Source: Massiliimalia timonensis
GTDB taxonomy: Bacteria > Bacillota > Clostridia > Oscillospirales > Ruminococcaceae
DNA: 64,000 nt
Assembly: GCF_900186585.1 (NCBI RefSeq)
Contig: NZ_FYDD01000003.1
Span: forward strand, 992,001 to 1,056,000
Reading direction: 5' to 3'
This document shows, in pieces, positions 51,273-59,158 of the stretch. Positions within the stretch are counted from its first letter, which is position 1, and each line of letters opens with the position of its first letter. A program made the position numbers and the translations under genes. The notes beneath the pieces were generated by a model. It was not told the DNA's origin, did no database searches, and saw nothing but the letters and a program-made list of their open reading frames with translations.

Positions 51273-51348
51273 TCTCCTCACTCCTTTCGATTTTAAATTG
51301 TATCCTTTCATTTGACATGCTATAATTCATGTGAAAGGACGTGTTACG

Positions 51349-51741
51349 ATGAAAATAGATTCTACAATTACTTTGGCTTTTCTTGTTTCTCTAATTGCAT
51401 TTATTTCTCCAATAGCCACAACCATACTAAACAACAGGCATCAAGCTAAAATGAAAAAAGAAGAAATGTTTATTAAAAGAAAACTTGAAGTTATTGAAAA
51501 TTATCTATCAAATGTTGGAAAAACTTTGGGCGACTCCAGACATAATTTAGTTGATCTTGGCACATACGCAGGAGAAATTTTTTTATACACGCCTACTGAA
51601 TTTTGGGAAGATATTGAAGAATTAAATAGATTGATCTTTGCCCATGAAAATCAACTAGCTTTTCCAAAATTTCAAGAATTGTCTAAACGTCTATCTTCAT
51701 ATACATCAAGATTTATAAAAGAACAAAAAAACGGCAAATAA
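51349..51741 (+). CDS. Prophage membrane-anchored protein of unknown function (cargo)
   Basis: 130 residues from the ATG at 51349, preceded by GAAAGGACG. N-terminal membrane helix (TLAFLVSLIAFISPIATTIL), then a long helical domain (MKKEEMFIKRKLEVIENYLS). It is on the plus strand, opposite to the early operon, and AT-rich, like lysogeny cargo. A TTTGACATGCTATAAT-like stretch just upstream could serve as a promoter. Function unknown. Confidence 0.7.
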   Translation: MKIDSTITLAFLVSLIAFISPIATTILNNRHQAKMKKEEMFIKRKLEVIENYLSNVGKTLGDSRHNLVDLGTYAGEIFLYTPTEFWEDIEELNRLIFAHENQLAFPKFQELSKRLSSYTSRFIKEQKNGK

Positions 51742-51926
51742 AATATCTATTGTCAACGCATACCATATGTACCAATGTCCTAGAAACAACTTCTTTTTAT
51801 AAGAAAAAACAATACACAATATTGAGATGATAACAATTACTAAAAGCCACACCCATCTATTCGTTCTCCTCACTCCTTTTCGGATTTCGCAATTACTTTT
51901 TCACGCATTATCTACTTTAAGTAGAA
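51742..51926. other. Short AT-rich gap; possible two-helix membrane ORF on the minus strand
   Basis: On the minus strand a frame with WVWLLVIVIISILCIVFSY and WYIWYALTIDILFAVFLFFY would make a small two-helix protein, but it lacks a well-placed start and overlaps the 3' end of the 51349 gene. A CI-type operator sequence lies at 51912-51924. Confidence 0.3.
51912..51924. promoter_or_regulatory. Repressor operator copy downstream of the Cro-like gene
   Basis: CTACTTTAAGTAG, identical to the operator at 52150-52162, lies just past the cro stop. An early promoter may start here (TTTACA and GATAAT flank it on the minus strand with a long spacer). It suggests that the repressor also controls the early operon at a second place or uses looping. 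Confidence 0.5.
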
Positions 51927-52118
51927 TTAGTTTGTAAAAAAAATATCGTCATATGGAATGCCAGTAATGTTAGAAATTATTAAAGCCTGTTTTATTGTAA
52001 CTTCTTCGGGAGAACGTTCTAATTTCATATAAGTATCACGACTAATTCCCAGAATCTTTGCCATTTCAAGCTGTGTTTTATCTGCATGTTTTCTGGCTTG
52101 TTTCAAGGTAAATTTCAT
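51927..52118 (-). CDS. Cro-like helix-turn-helix regulator
   Basis: 63 residues from the ATG at 52118, which has AGGAGGTGACAAAA upstream. KFTLKQARKHADKTQLEMAK, ILGISRDTYMKLERSP is an XRE-type helix-turn-helix. Divergent from the CI-like repressor with a shared operator region. Expected to favour lytic growth by blocking the repressor promoter. Confidence 0.88.
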   Translation of the reverse strand: MKFTLKQARKHADKTQLEMAKILGISRDTYMKLERSPEEVTIKQALIISNITGIPYDDIFFTN

Positions 52119-52141
52119 TTTTGTCACCTCCTATGTTTTGT

Positions 52142-52170
52142 ATTATATCCTACTTTAAGTAGAATGTCAA
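52142..52170 (-). promoter_or_regulatory. Early (Cro-side) promoter with operator in the spacer
   Basis: Perfect TTGACA and TATAAT with 17 bp between, on the minus strand. The spacer holds CTACTTTAAGTAG (52150-52162), so a bound repressor would cover both boxes. Further operator-like copies are TTTTAGTAGAA at 52175-52185 and TCTACTTTTGGTA at 52212-52224. Confidence 0.85.
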
Positions 52171-52201
52171 TACCTTTTAGTAGAATTTTTAAAATTTTTT
52201 A

Positions 52202-52230
52202 TTGCTTTTTTTCTACTTTTGGTATATAAT
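52202..52230 (+). promoter_or_regulatory. Repressor (CI-side) promoter
   Basis: TTGCTT and TATAAT, 17 bp apart on the plus strand, with an operator-like TCTACTTTTGGTA in the spacer (52212-52224). The weaker -35 fits a maintenance promoter under self-control. Confidence 0.65.
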
Positions 52231-52251
52231 CAATTCAAAGGTGGTGAAGTA

Positions 52252-52881
52252 ATGTCTATAGGGAAAAATATTAAATCTTTAAGAGAATCTAGAGGGCTGA
52301 CACAAGATGAATTAGGAAAAATAATCGGTGTTTCTGGAAAAACGGTTTCATCTTGGGAATTAGAAACAAAAACGCCAAGAATGGGTGCAATGCAAAATCT
52401 TGCTGATTTTTTTCAAGTAAAAAAATCAGACATTATTGAAGATGATACCGATAATATTGATGTTTTCTCATATGATAACATCTTGCCTATCAAAACACAT
52501 AAAATCCCATTACTAGGTGAAATTGCTTGCGGTGTTCCCATATATGCAGATGAAGAACATGAAAGTTATGTTGAAGTGGGAACCAATATAAAAGCAGATT
52601 TTTGTTTACGTGCTAAAGGTGATAGCATGATAAATGCTAGAATTTTAGATGGGGACATTGTTTTTATAAGAAAACAGCCAAGTGTTGACGACGGGGAAAT
52701 TGCAGCAGTTATTATTGATGATGAAGCTACTTTGAAAAGAGTTTACTATAATCGTAAGTCTGGTATTTTACAACTTGTTGCTGAAAACCCTAGTTTCCCA
52801 CCGCTGATTTACTCTGGCGATGAATTAGATACGGTTCATATTTTAGGAAAAGCAATCGCTTTCCAAAGTGACGTAAAGTAA
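52252..52881 (+). CDS. CI-like prophage repressor with LexA-type self-cleavage domain
   Basis: 209 residues from the ATG at 52252 (AAAGGTGGTGAAGTA). The N-terminal XRE helix-turn-helix is SLRESRGLTQDELGKIIG. The C-terminal S24 peptidase has the cleavage site IACGVP (Cys93-Gly94 instead of Ala-Gly), Ser125 in KGDSMINA and Lys162 in ATLKRVYY. It holds the prophage silent, and RecA activation after DNA damage should trigger self-cleavage and induction. Confidence 0.93.
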   Translation: MSIGKNIKSLRESRGLTQDELGKIIGVSGKTVSSWELETKTPRMGAMQNLADFFQVKKSDIIEDDTDNIDVFSYDNILPIKTHKIPLLGEIACGVPIYADEEHESYVEVGTNIKADFCLRAKGDSMINARILDGDIVFIRKQPSVDDGEIAAVIIDDEATLKRVYYNRKSGILQLVAENPSFPPLIYSGDELDTVHILGKAIAFQSDVK

Positions 52882-52894
52882 AGGACGTGTTTAT

Positions 52895-53587
52895 ATGGCA
52901 ATTATTTGTAGCATTTGTGGGAAAAAGCAAAGTGGATTTATTGCTGATTTCCCTCTTTCAGATAACGACCCCGGAAACAGGATTTGTGCCGCCTGTGAAG
53001 AACGAAAACAAGGCTGTATTAGAACACTCGAATTTAATACCCAAAATTACCCAAATGCTAAAGAAATTTTTTTATCTTGTGTTGCCGATCCAATCCCAAG
53101 TGTTAAGCAAGAAATAGATAGTATGATTAAAGATTGGGATAACCAATATCAAACTAAATTTGAAGAAGATGAAGAGTGGGCGAAAGACATCATAAGAAAA
53201 GAAATGGAAGAAAAGGCCAAAGAGGCCCAAATAGCTGAATGGAATCAAAAGTTTCGTGACATGATGACAACTTCCGGCTTTAATTTCGAGGGCTGGCGTA
53301 TCACCAAATACATCAAAGTGATTTCGGCTGAAACGGTTTTGGGAACTGGATTTGCCAGCGAGTTTTCTGCCAGTGTCGCAAATCTTTTAGGAACTGAAAC
53401 GGATAAATTCGCAAAGAAATTTGAACAGGCGAAAGACTCTTCTTTAAGCAAGTTGATTTCAAAAGCGATTGATTTAAACGCTAATGCTTTGATTGGCGTA
53501 GATTTTGATTATCCACTGATCTATAACAACATCATCGCAGTAATTGCCAGCGCCACCGCGGTTGATGTGGAAAAGGTAGAGGAATAA
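52895..53587 (+). CDS. Cargo protein: N-terminal zinc ribbon and C-terminal YbjQ-like (UPF0145) domain
   Basis: A 230-residue protein. N-terminal CSICGKKQSGFIADFPLSDN with a later CAACEERKQGC forms a DUF4428-like zinc ribbon. The middle is helical. The C-terminal GWRITKYIKVISAETVLGTG, then SKAIDLNANALIGVDFDYPL resembles the YbjQ/UPF0145 fold, which forms homopentamers. It lies right after the repressor on the same strand with its own terminator (53594-53613), so it should be expressed in the lysogen. Role unknown. Confidence 0.78.
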   Translation: MAIICSICGKKQSGFIADFPLSDNDPGNRICAACEERKQGCIRTLEFNTQNYPNAKEIFLSCVADPIPSVKQEIDSMIKDWDNQYQTKFEEDEEWAKDIIRKEMEEKAKEAQIAEWNQKFRDMMTTSGFNFEGWRITKYIKVISAETVLGTGFASEFSASVANLLGTETDKFAKKFEQAKDSSLSKLISKAIDLNANALIGVDFDYPLIYNNIIAVIASATAVDVEKVEE

Positions 53588-53593
53588 AAAAAT

Positions 53594-53613
53594 CCCGGTG
53601 ATTTCTCACCGGG
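53594..53613 (+). terminator. Terminator of the repressor transcript
   Basis: CCCGGTGA, loop TTTC, TCACCGGG and then TAATTTTAG, six bases after the cargo gene stop. It separates the lysogeny transcript from the integrase gene. Confidence 0.85.
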
Positions 53614-53653
53614 TAATTTTAGCCATATAATGATATCAAAGGGGTGATATTCA

Positions 53654-55147
53654 ATGAACACCGCAATCTATCTGCGAAAATCACGCGCAGAAGAAGCAAC
53701 CGCAACCGTAGAGGATACTCTGCAACGCCACAAGGAAACACTTCTGGAATTTGCTAAAAACAACCGTCTGACCGTTGTACATATTTATGAAGAAGTTGTT
53801 TCTGGCGAAAGCTTATATGCACGTCCGGAAATGTTGAAGCTGCTCAATGATGTGGAAAATGGGAAATATGATGCTGTCCTCTGCATGGATATTGACCGAC
53901 TTGGAAGAGGAGCAATGAGCGATCAAGGCGTTATTTTAGAAACTTTTAAAGCCTCTGATACCAAAATCATCACCCTGCGCAAAGTCTATGACCTAAATAA
54001 CGAATTTGACGAAGAATACACTGAGTTTGAAACATTTATCGCCCGACGTGAATTATCACTGATAAAGCGAAGAATGCGGCGAGGGATAGAACGCTCTGTT
54101 CAAGACGGCGCTTATATCCCGAATGCACCATATGGTTATAAAAAAACAAAAGAAGGGAAATTGTCTACTCTGGAGATTTACGAACCAGAAGCCAAATTCG
54201 TCCGTCTTATTTTTGATATGTATGTCAACCAAGGCATGGGGGCCGTGAGTATTGCCGAGGAAATCAACCGTATGGGAGCGAAGCCGCACCGATCAGCAGC
54301 GTTCTCCCGAACCTCCATTTTAAAAATCATACGCAATCAGGTTTATATCGGAAAGGTTGTATGGAACCAATTTAAGCGAGTAAAGAACTCTGATGGATCC
54401 CGAAAGGTCATTAAGTTGCCTGAAGAAGAATGGGTTGTCGTAGATGGTTTGCATTCCCCTATCATCGCCCCGGAAACGTTCAATATGGCGCAGAAGATAT
54501 TAAACGAGAGATATCACCCACCTCATAATACAGGTGTGTTATACAACCCGCTATCTGGGATTATGGTATGTGATAAATGTGGGAAACAAATGGTTCGTAG
54601 AAAATATACTTCATTTGGAAATCGGCAGCGCGCAGTAAACTTTATTTGTGTTACACGCGGCTGCACCCCGTATGATAGAATGGAGTTAGTAGAGCGCTCT
54701 GTAATTGATGCGTTATATGAACGTTTCATCGAAATCAAATCTAAGGCAAAAGAGAAGTCGAATAATTCATCTGATTCTGGATCACTTGCACTTGCAGTTG
54801 TCGAACAGGAGCAACATACTGCTGAAACGCAACTAGAGCGTCTACATGATTTGCTGGAACAGGGTATCTATGATATTGATACCTTTGTTAAACGCTCTGC
54901 AATTCTAAATGACAAATTAAAGAAATTACAACAGCAAAAAGAGGAACTGCTTCGCGAACAGGAGAAACATAAATCAGAGGATAAGTCTTATTTACTTCCT
55001 GCCTTTGAATATCTCTTCAGGAACTACTGGTCCAGCCAGCCGGGAGATAAAAACCGTATGCTAAAAGATGTTGTTGACCATATCAACTATCGCAAAGAAA
55101 ACGGATCTGAAATAGGAACTTTTGACTTAAAAGTTTTTTTAAAGTAG
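53654..55147 (+). CDS. int: Large serine recombinase (prophage integrase)
   Basis: A 497-residue large serine integrase. The catalytic domain has MNTAIYLRKSRAEE with Ser10 and MDIDRLGRGAMSD with the active-site Arg residues. The recombinase domain follows (PYGYKKTKEGKL, IRNQVYIGKVVW). The zinc-ribbon domain has CDKCGKQMVRR...CVTRGC, and a C-terminal coiled-coil (~385-440) controls direction. Its stop codon is 1 bp from the right phage arm of attP, the usual int-attP arrangement. It needs a directionality factor for excision, which I could not identify with confidence. Confidence 0.96.
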   Translation: MNTAIYLRKSRAEEATATVEDTLQRHKETLLEFAKNNRLTVVHIYEEVVSGESLYARPEMLKLLNDVENGKYDAVLCMDIDRLGRGAMSDQGVILETFKASDTKIITLRKVYDLNNEFDEEYTEFETFIARRELSLIKRRMRRGIERSVQDGAYIPNAPYGYKKTKEGKLSTLEIYEPEAKFVRLIFDMYVNQGMGAVSIAEEINRMGAKPHRSAAFSRTSILKIIRNQVYIGKVVWNQFKRVKNSDGSRKVIKLPEEEWVVVDGLHSPIIAPETFNMAQKILNERYHPPHNTGVLYNPLSGIMVCDKCGKQMVRRKYTSFGNRQRAVNFICVTRGCTPYDRMELVERSVIDALYERFIEIKSKAKEKSNNSSDSGSLALAVVEQEQHTAETQLERLHDLLEQGIYDIDTFVKRSAILNDKLKKLQQQKEELLREQEKHKSEDKSYLLPAFEYLFRNYWSSQPGDKNRMLKDVVDHINYRKENGSEIGTFDLKVFLK

Positions 55148-55148
55148 T

Positions 55149-55197
55149 CGATCTATCTTGTTTATTGTTTTTCAGAACACGAATCGTAGATCCTTCC
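55149..55197. other. Right prophage attachment site
   Basis: The phage arm CGATCTATCTTGTTTATTG (55149-55167) is followed by the core TCAGA (55172-55176) and host sequence. Joining both phage arms around the core gives a 48-bp imperfect palindrome whose central dinucleotide is GA within TCTGA. Confidence 0.82.
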
Positions 55198-55266
55198 CGC
55201 GTTGATGCAGACCGCTTCTTTGAAGTTCCCGCAGTTTCCCTGAGCAGCAAAATTATTATCGGGCAT
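55162..55266 (-). pseudogene. 5' part of the prophage-split cysteine-rich gene, with native start and RBS
   Basis: AGGAGGATTCAT precedes the ATG at 55266. The product reads MPDNNFAAQGNCGNFKEAVC then INAGRIYDSCS. After the att core it currently continues as EKQ and stops in phage DNA (34 residues). If the prophage leaves, the frame continues ...DSCS-DKDCIDHLRVYF into the fragment at 17332-18055, giving 272 residues ending at the same stop. In the lysogen only a short peptide can be made. Frame, codon boundary and peptide flow all support a single original gene. Confidence 0.87.
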
Positions 55267-55307
55267 ATGAATCCTCCTAGAAAAGTATTAAGCGTTCGGC
55301 TTTAATA

Positions 55308-55334
55308 CATACTATGAAAAAGATAGAAATTGGT
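55308..55334 (-). promoter_or_regulatory. Possible sigma-K/sigma-E type promoter of the split gene
   Basis: On the minus strand AC, 16 bp, then CATAGTATG lies about 40 bp upstream of the start codon. The sigma-K consensus is AC-N16/17-CATAnnnTA, so only the last base differs. The consensus is degenerate, so this is suggestive only. Confidence 0.4.
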
Positions 55335-55530
55335 TCACTTTTTCCGGATATTTCTAAAATTTTTCTGCTTTCTACCCGCTTCTGAAAAAACCAAAAGAAA
55401 ATGATCTTCAAAAAAGGATAAAACAGAAAACAAGAGATATAAAAAGAAATCCTTAATATTAAAGAGATATTTAAACACACAAAATCAGCCGTTTTACACG
55501 TTTTTGTTAAATTTCAAACAAATGTGGTGA

Positions 55531-55559
55531 TTGCATCTTTCTCTTTCCTCGGATATAAT
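55531..55559 (+). promoter_or_regulatory. Sigma-A promoter of the prohibitin-like gene
   Basis: TTGCAT and TATAAT, 17 bp apart, 66 bp upstream of the start codon at 55625. The gap 55267-55624 (358 bp) otherwise holds the split-gene promoter and AT-rich sequence with no further gene. Confidence 0.75.
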
Positions 55560-55624
55560 GAGAAACATAAAGAACAGAGCTGTTTTTTCATCATATGTTT
55601 TTATTATTTCAAAAGGAGTTTTTT

Positions 55625-56434
55625 ATGAAAGAGAAAAAAATCTTTAAAACAATCCTCATTGCAGCAATTATTATTGTAGTGCTCGTCATTGGTGCTTTGT
55701 CAATCGTCATTATCCCAGCCGGACATACAGGGGTTGTTACGAACTTCGGGGCAGTCAGCGATTCCGTACTACAGGAGGGACTGCACTTTAAGGTGCCATT
55801 CGTGCAAAATGTCGTAAAAGTGGATAACCGCGTTACCAAGGTCGAAGTACCGTTTACCTCTGCTTCCCGTGATTTGCAGACCGTTGAAGGAAGCGTTTCG
55901 GTAAACTACCGTATCAGCCCGGACAGCAGCGCGCTGGTATACCAAAACTTTGGCCGTTCAGTAGAAGATACCTTGGTGATCCCAGCTATCCCGGAATGTA
56001 TCAAGGCAGTTATGGCACAGTATTCCGCGGAAGAATTGATTACCAAACGGCAGAATGTCAGCGAGGAGATCAAAACTGCCATTTCTGAAAAGATCGATTC
56101 TTATGGTATGTACATAGAAGTATTCAATATGACGGACTTTAACTTCTCGGAAGAATTCAATGCCGCGATCGAAGCAAAACAGACCGCACAGCAAAATGCC
56201 CTGAAAGCAGAACAAGACTTAGAGCGTATCAAGGTAGAGGCGGAACAGAAGGTAGAAGAAGCCAAGGCGGAAGCCGAAGCATACAAATTAAAAAATGCGC
56301 AGATCACCGATAAGACCCTGTTAAATGACTGGATCGAAAAGTGGGATGGAAAGCTGCCTCAGGTATCCGGTGATGGAACCTATATGTTCGATATCAGCAA
56401 ATTGCTGGAGGAAGCCGCAAAAGAAACGGAATAA
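55625..56434 (+). CDS. Prohibitin/SPFH (band 7) domain membrane protein
   Basis: 269 residues from the ATG at 55625 (AAAAGGAGTTTTTT). An N-terminal membrane anchor (ILIAAIIIVVLVIGALSIVI) is followed by IIPAGHTGVVTNFGAVSDSV and the SPFH core (HFKVPFVQNVVKVDNRVTKV). The C-terminal helical segment is Ala/Glu-rich (KVEAEQKVEEAKAEAEAYKL). Such proteins form rings on the membrane and act as scaffolds or protease regulators. Stand-alone gene with its own promoter and terminator. Confidence 0.93.
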   Translation: MKEKKIFKTILIAAIIIVVLVIGALSIVIIPAGHTGVVTNFGAVSDSVLQEGLHFKVPFVQNVVKVDNRVTKVEVPFTSASRDLQTVEGSVSVNYRISPDSSALVYQNFGRSVEDTLVIPAIPECIKAVMAQYSAEELITKRQNVSEEIKTAISEKIDSYGMYIEVFNMTDFNFSEEFNAAIEAKQTAQQNALKAEQDLERIKVEAEQKVEEAKAEAEAYKLKNAQITDKTLLNDWIEKWDGKLPQVSGDGTYMFDISKLLEEAAKETE

Positions 56435-56436
56435 CA

Positions 56437-56463
56437 AAAAGCCCCGATATACTCGGGGCTTTT
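56437..56463 (+). terminator. Terminator of the prohibitin-like gene
   Basis: AAAAGCCCCGA and TCGGGGCTTTT form an 11-bp stem two bases after the stop codon. Confidence 0.9.
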
Positions 56464-56550
56464 ACTATCCAAGATAGGCAGGAGGTATCCCACAAAAGAA
56501 GTTATTCTTATCTTCCCTTTTCATTGCCAAAAAAGCTGATTTTCTACAAC

Positions 56551-56588
56551 AAAAAGGACTGTACGATTTTTTCGTACAGTCCTTTTTT
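56551..56588 (-). terminator. Terminator of the zinc-ribbon protein gene (works both ways)
   Basis: AAAAAGGACTGTACGA and TCGTACAGTCCTTTTTT form a 16-bp stem. The T-run on either strand suits both directions. It overlaps the stop of the minus-strand gene. Confidence 0.85.
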
Positions 56589-57726
56589 ATTCTCCTTTTA
56601 TTTCAGCCAAAGACAGGGTAAAATATTGTCCGTCTTTAATGGTCAGGAAAAACTCGCCGTCAAAATTTTTATTGGAAATAATCTTATCCCAGTCCCCGCT
56701 TGCGTCTTCCCGCAGTTCATAGTAACCGGAAATATCGCTGTCAATTGGAGAAAGCGTATACTCCCCGGCTGGAATGTCGATCCCAACACGGTAGGTTCCT
56801 TCCGGATAATATCCGTTTTCCGCTTCATACGGCGGAACCTCATCTACCGGGATCGCAACACAGCGCTGAAGATTGATATAAGTCCCCTCTTCAACCTGAA
56901 CAAAGCCCCTATTGTCAAAGTTATCATTGACAATAATAGAATCTAATTCCCCGGTGGTATCGCTGGTCACTTCATAGTAACCGGAATTACTCCATTCATC
57001 ATTAGCAAGCAATAAATATTCTCCAGCCGGCATCGTGTCGCCTACTTTATACATTCCGGATTTGTAAACCGTATAATCCCCTTCCGGAAGGCCTGGATAA
57101 GCAGACGTTGTTCCTTCATCTATAGGTTCATTGACGTCGACATCGGGTTCAGTGTCCTCCCATACGTCGGGTTCACTGTAATCCTCATAGTAATCATAAT
57201 CCCCATTGAGCATTTGATCCTGCACCGCGTCTTTTAGGCTGTTGGTAAAAGAAACAACCAGTAAAATCACAATAACCAGGATCAAGACCCCTCCGCCGAC
57301 CGCGCAGCCCACGATCAAACCAGTATGTTTTTTCTTTGGCGGCTGCTGCCCAATTGGCTGCGTCGGATCCCCCGGGAACTGAGTTGGCTGACCCGAGGCA
57401 TAACTCCACTGCTGAGGTGTCTGACTGCCTATTGGTATTTGCGGCGGCACCTGTCCTTGCGGCATCTGCGGGGGCTCCAAAGTAACTCCACCTGTTGTAT
57501 AAGTGGGTTCTATTACCGGATCGCCCGCCGGATCTTTAGCTTCCTGCATCCGAGGTTCTGACAAATCAGGAGAGGGTGCCTCCGTTTCTTCCATTACTGG
57601 AGTTTGTGTTTCCTCAGGAACAACAGGAGCTTTCCATTGGTCAACGGTTTCTGCCCGTTGTGCGGGAGTTCCGCAATCCGGACAGAAGTTCCCTTCAAAT
57701 TCTTTTCCACAATTTTGACAAAACAT
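56587..57726 (-). CDS. Zinc-ribbon membrane protein with extracellular repeat domain
   Basis: A 379-residue protein. N-terminal zinc ribbon MFCQNCGKEFEGNFCPDCG, a Pro/Gln/Glu-rich cytoplasmic linker (~25-135), one membrane helix (GLIVGCAVGGGVLILVIVIL), an acidic linker (~175-215), and two copies of an extracellular module. Both copies share the 'YKVGDTMPAGEY...GYYEV' and 'YRVGIDIPAGEY...GYYEL' pattern and are separated by about 80 residues. Similar zinc-ribbon/membrane proteins are common in Firmicutes and of unknown function. AGGAGGTAG precedes the ATG. Confidence 0.8.
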   Translation of the reverse strand: MFCQNCGKEFEGNFCPDCGTPAQRAETVDQWKAPVVPEETQTPVMEETEAPSPDLSEPRMQEAKDPAGDPVIEPTYTTGGVTLEPPQMPQGQVPPQIPIGSQTPQQWSYASGQPTQFPGDPTQPIGQQPPKKKHTGLIVGCAVGGGVLILVIVILLVVSFTNSLKDAVQDQMLNGDYDYYEDYSEPDVWEDTEPDVDVNEPIDEGTTSAYPGLPEGDYTVYKSGMYKVGDTMPAGEYLLLANDEWSNSGYYEVTSDTTGELDSIIVNDNFDNRGFVQVEEGTYINLQRCVAIPVDEVPPYEAENGYYPEGTYRVGIDIPAGEYTLSPIDSDISGYYELREDASGDWDKIISNKNFDGEFFLTIKDGQYFTLSLAEIKGE

Positions 57727-57793
57727 AGCCTACCTCCTTGTAGTCAATCTATATGTTAAGTATACAGGCAAAATACGAATTTGTAAATCTTTT

Positions 57794-59158
57794 TTATCTG
57801 GTAACATCTCTCAGCCAGACTCCTTTTCGATACCGATAAATGGAAAGTGGGATCTTTAAGATCTCGTCGATCATCAAAATCATGTAAACGATCGTTACCG
57901 GCCAACGGAAAACAAAGGCAGCTAAAGCACCAAATAGGATTGAACCACCCCACATGGTGCTCACATCCATAAACAGCCCAAAACGGGTATCTCCGCCAGA
58001 GCGGAAGATTCCTACTACCATCGTGGTATTGAAAGCCTGCGCGATACAGAAATAAGACATAACATACATCATCATCGAAAGGTATCCCTGCGCCTCGTCG
58101 CTCAGGGTCAGGTTTGCCATAGCGATCGGGCGGATAATCAAAATCAGCGCCGCCCCCAAAACAGCTACAATCATGGTGATCTTGATAAAACGCTTTGCAT
58201 TGCGTTTTGCCTCATCTGTTCTGCCTGCACCGATGCTTTTACCCAGCATAATCGCCGTTGCATTTGCGATTCCAAAGGCGATGACCATAGCCAGTTGCCG
58301 GGTGACCTGAGCTACTGAATTTGCAGCAACTACAGAGGTGCCCAGATGCCCTACAATGACCGAGTTCATGGAGCTTCCGATTCCCCAAAACATCTCGTTT
58401 AGCACAACAGGGATCGCATACCTTAAAAAGTCCTGGAACAGAAGCGGATCACGGACAAACAAGTCCTTGAGCCTCCAGCGAATGTCCCGGTTTATCTTTT
58501 TTGCATAAAAAATCGTAGCAGCTAATTCAACAGCCCTTGCAACGCTCGTCCCAATGCCCGCACCGATGATCCCCAGTTTTGGCATCCCGAACATCCCAAA
58601 AATCAGCACCGCATTGACCCCGACGTTCACCAGCAATGAGATAAAATAAATCACAGTCGAGATTACGACCCGTTCCACACTGCGCATGATGTTCAGATAG
58701 ATCATCGTCACTGAAGAAAACAGATACGAGATCCCTACAGTCCGCAGGTATTTGATCCCCTCTTCGATCACCGCTTCGTCTGATGTAAACACCAGCATGG
58801 CATAACGCGGCAAAAACATCGCGATAATAAAGAAAAGAAATCCCACGCAGACAGAGATCCGCATGGTCATCCCAATCACCTTTTCAATCGTGCGGACATC
58901 CTGTTTTCCCCAATACTGCGCGGTCAGCACCGCCGCCCCCGAAGTCAGCCCAAATATGATCAGGTTCATGATGAAATAGACCTGATTTGCCAAAGAAGCT
59001 GCCGACAGCACCGTTTCCCCGACTTTCCCAAGCATAATAACGTCCGCAGAGGTTACTGCTGTATTAATCAGGTTCTGTAAAGCCATCGGCATTACCAACG
59101 TGAAAACCGACCGGTAAAACTGTTTGCTTTCCGACATTTGCAACGCTTTTGTACTCAC
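57794..59158 (-). CDS. MATE-family efflux transporter
   Basis: A 454-residue polytopic membrane protein with about twelve helices. Typical MATE segments include VMPMALQNLINTAVTSADVI, MLGKVGETVLSAASLANQVY and RSGGDTRFGLFMDVSTMWGG. It exchanges cations for drugs or metabolites. The start is a GTG at 59158 with GAGGGGGAAAAA upstream; an ATG at 59137 is an alternative. Substrate unknown. Confidence 0.93.
   Translation of the reverse strand: MSTKALQMSESKQFYRSVFTLVMPMALQNLINTAVTSADVIMLGKVGETVLSAASLANQVYFIMNLIIFGLTSGAAVLTAQYWGKQDVRTIEKVIGMTMRISVCVGFLFFIIAMFLPRYAMLVFTSDEAVIEEGIKYLRTVGISYLFSSVTMIYLNIMRSVERVVISTVIYFISLLVNVGVNAVLIFGMFGMPKLGIIGAGIGTSVARAVELAATIFYAKKINRDIRWRLKDLFVRDPLLFQDFLRYAIPVVLNEMFWGIGSSMNSVIVGHLGTSVVAANSVAQVTRQLAMVIAFGIANATAIMLGKSIGAGRTDEAKRNAKRFIKITMIVAVLGAALILIIRPIAMANLTLSDEAQGYLSMMMYVMSYFCIAQAFNTTMVVGIFRSGGDTRFGLFMDVSTMWGGSILFGALAAFVFRWPVTIVYMILMIDEILKIPLSIYRYRKGVWLRDVTR

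Larger units (their letters stand above)
18056..55176. mobile_element. Complete siphovirus-type prophage (~37.1 kb) with serine integrase
   Basis: Boundaries are set by the 5-bp core TCAGA at both ends (18056-18060, 55172-55176), by the split host gene and by the palindromic attP that results from joining the ends. The gene order is lysis, baseplate, tail, connector, capsid, head, portal, terminase, late regulator, replication, recombination, Cro/CI switch and integrase, mostly on the minus strand. All modules expected for a functional siphovirus are present and uninterrupted, so it is likely inducible or at least excisable. Confidence 0.9.

Noticed and set aside
51124..51330. Long N-terminal extension of the gene at 50842-51123
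   Set aside because: The strong RBS and ATG at 51123 define the start; the extension has low-complexity sequence and covers a better-placed mini-ORF.
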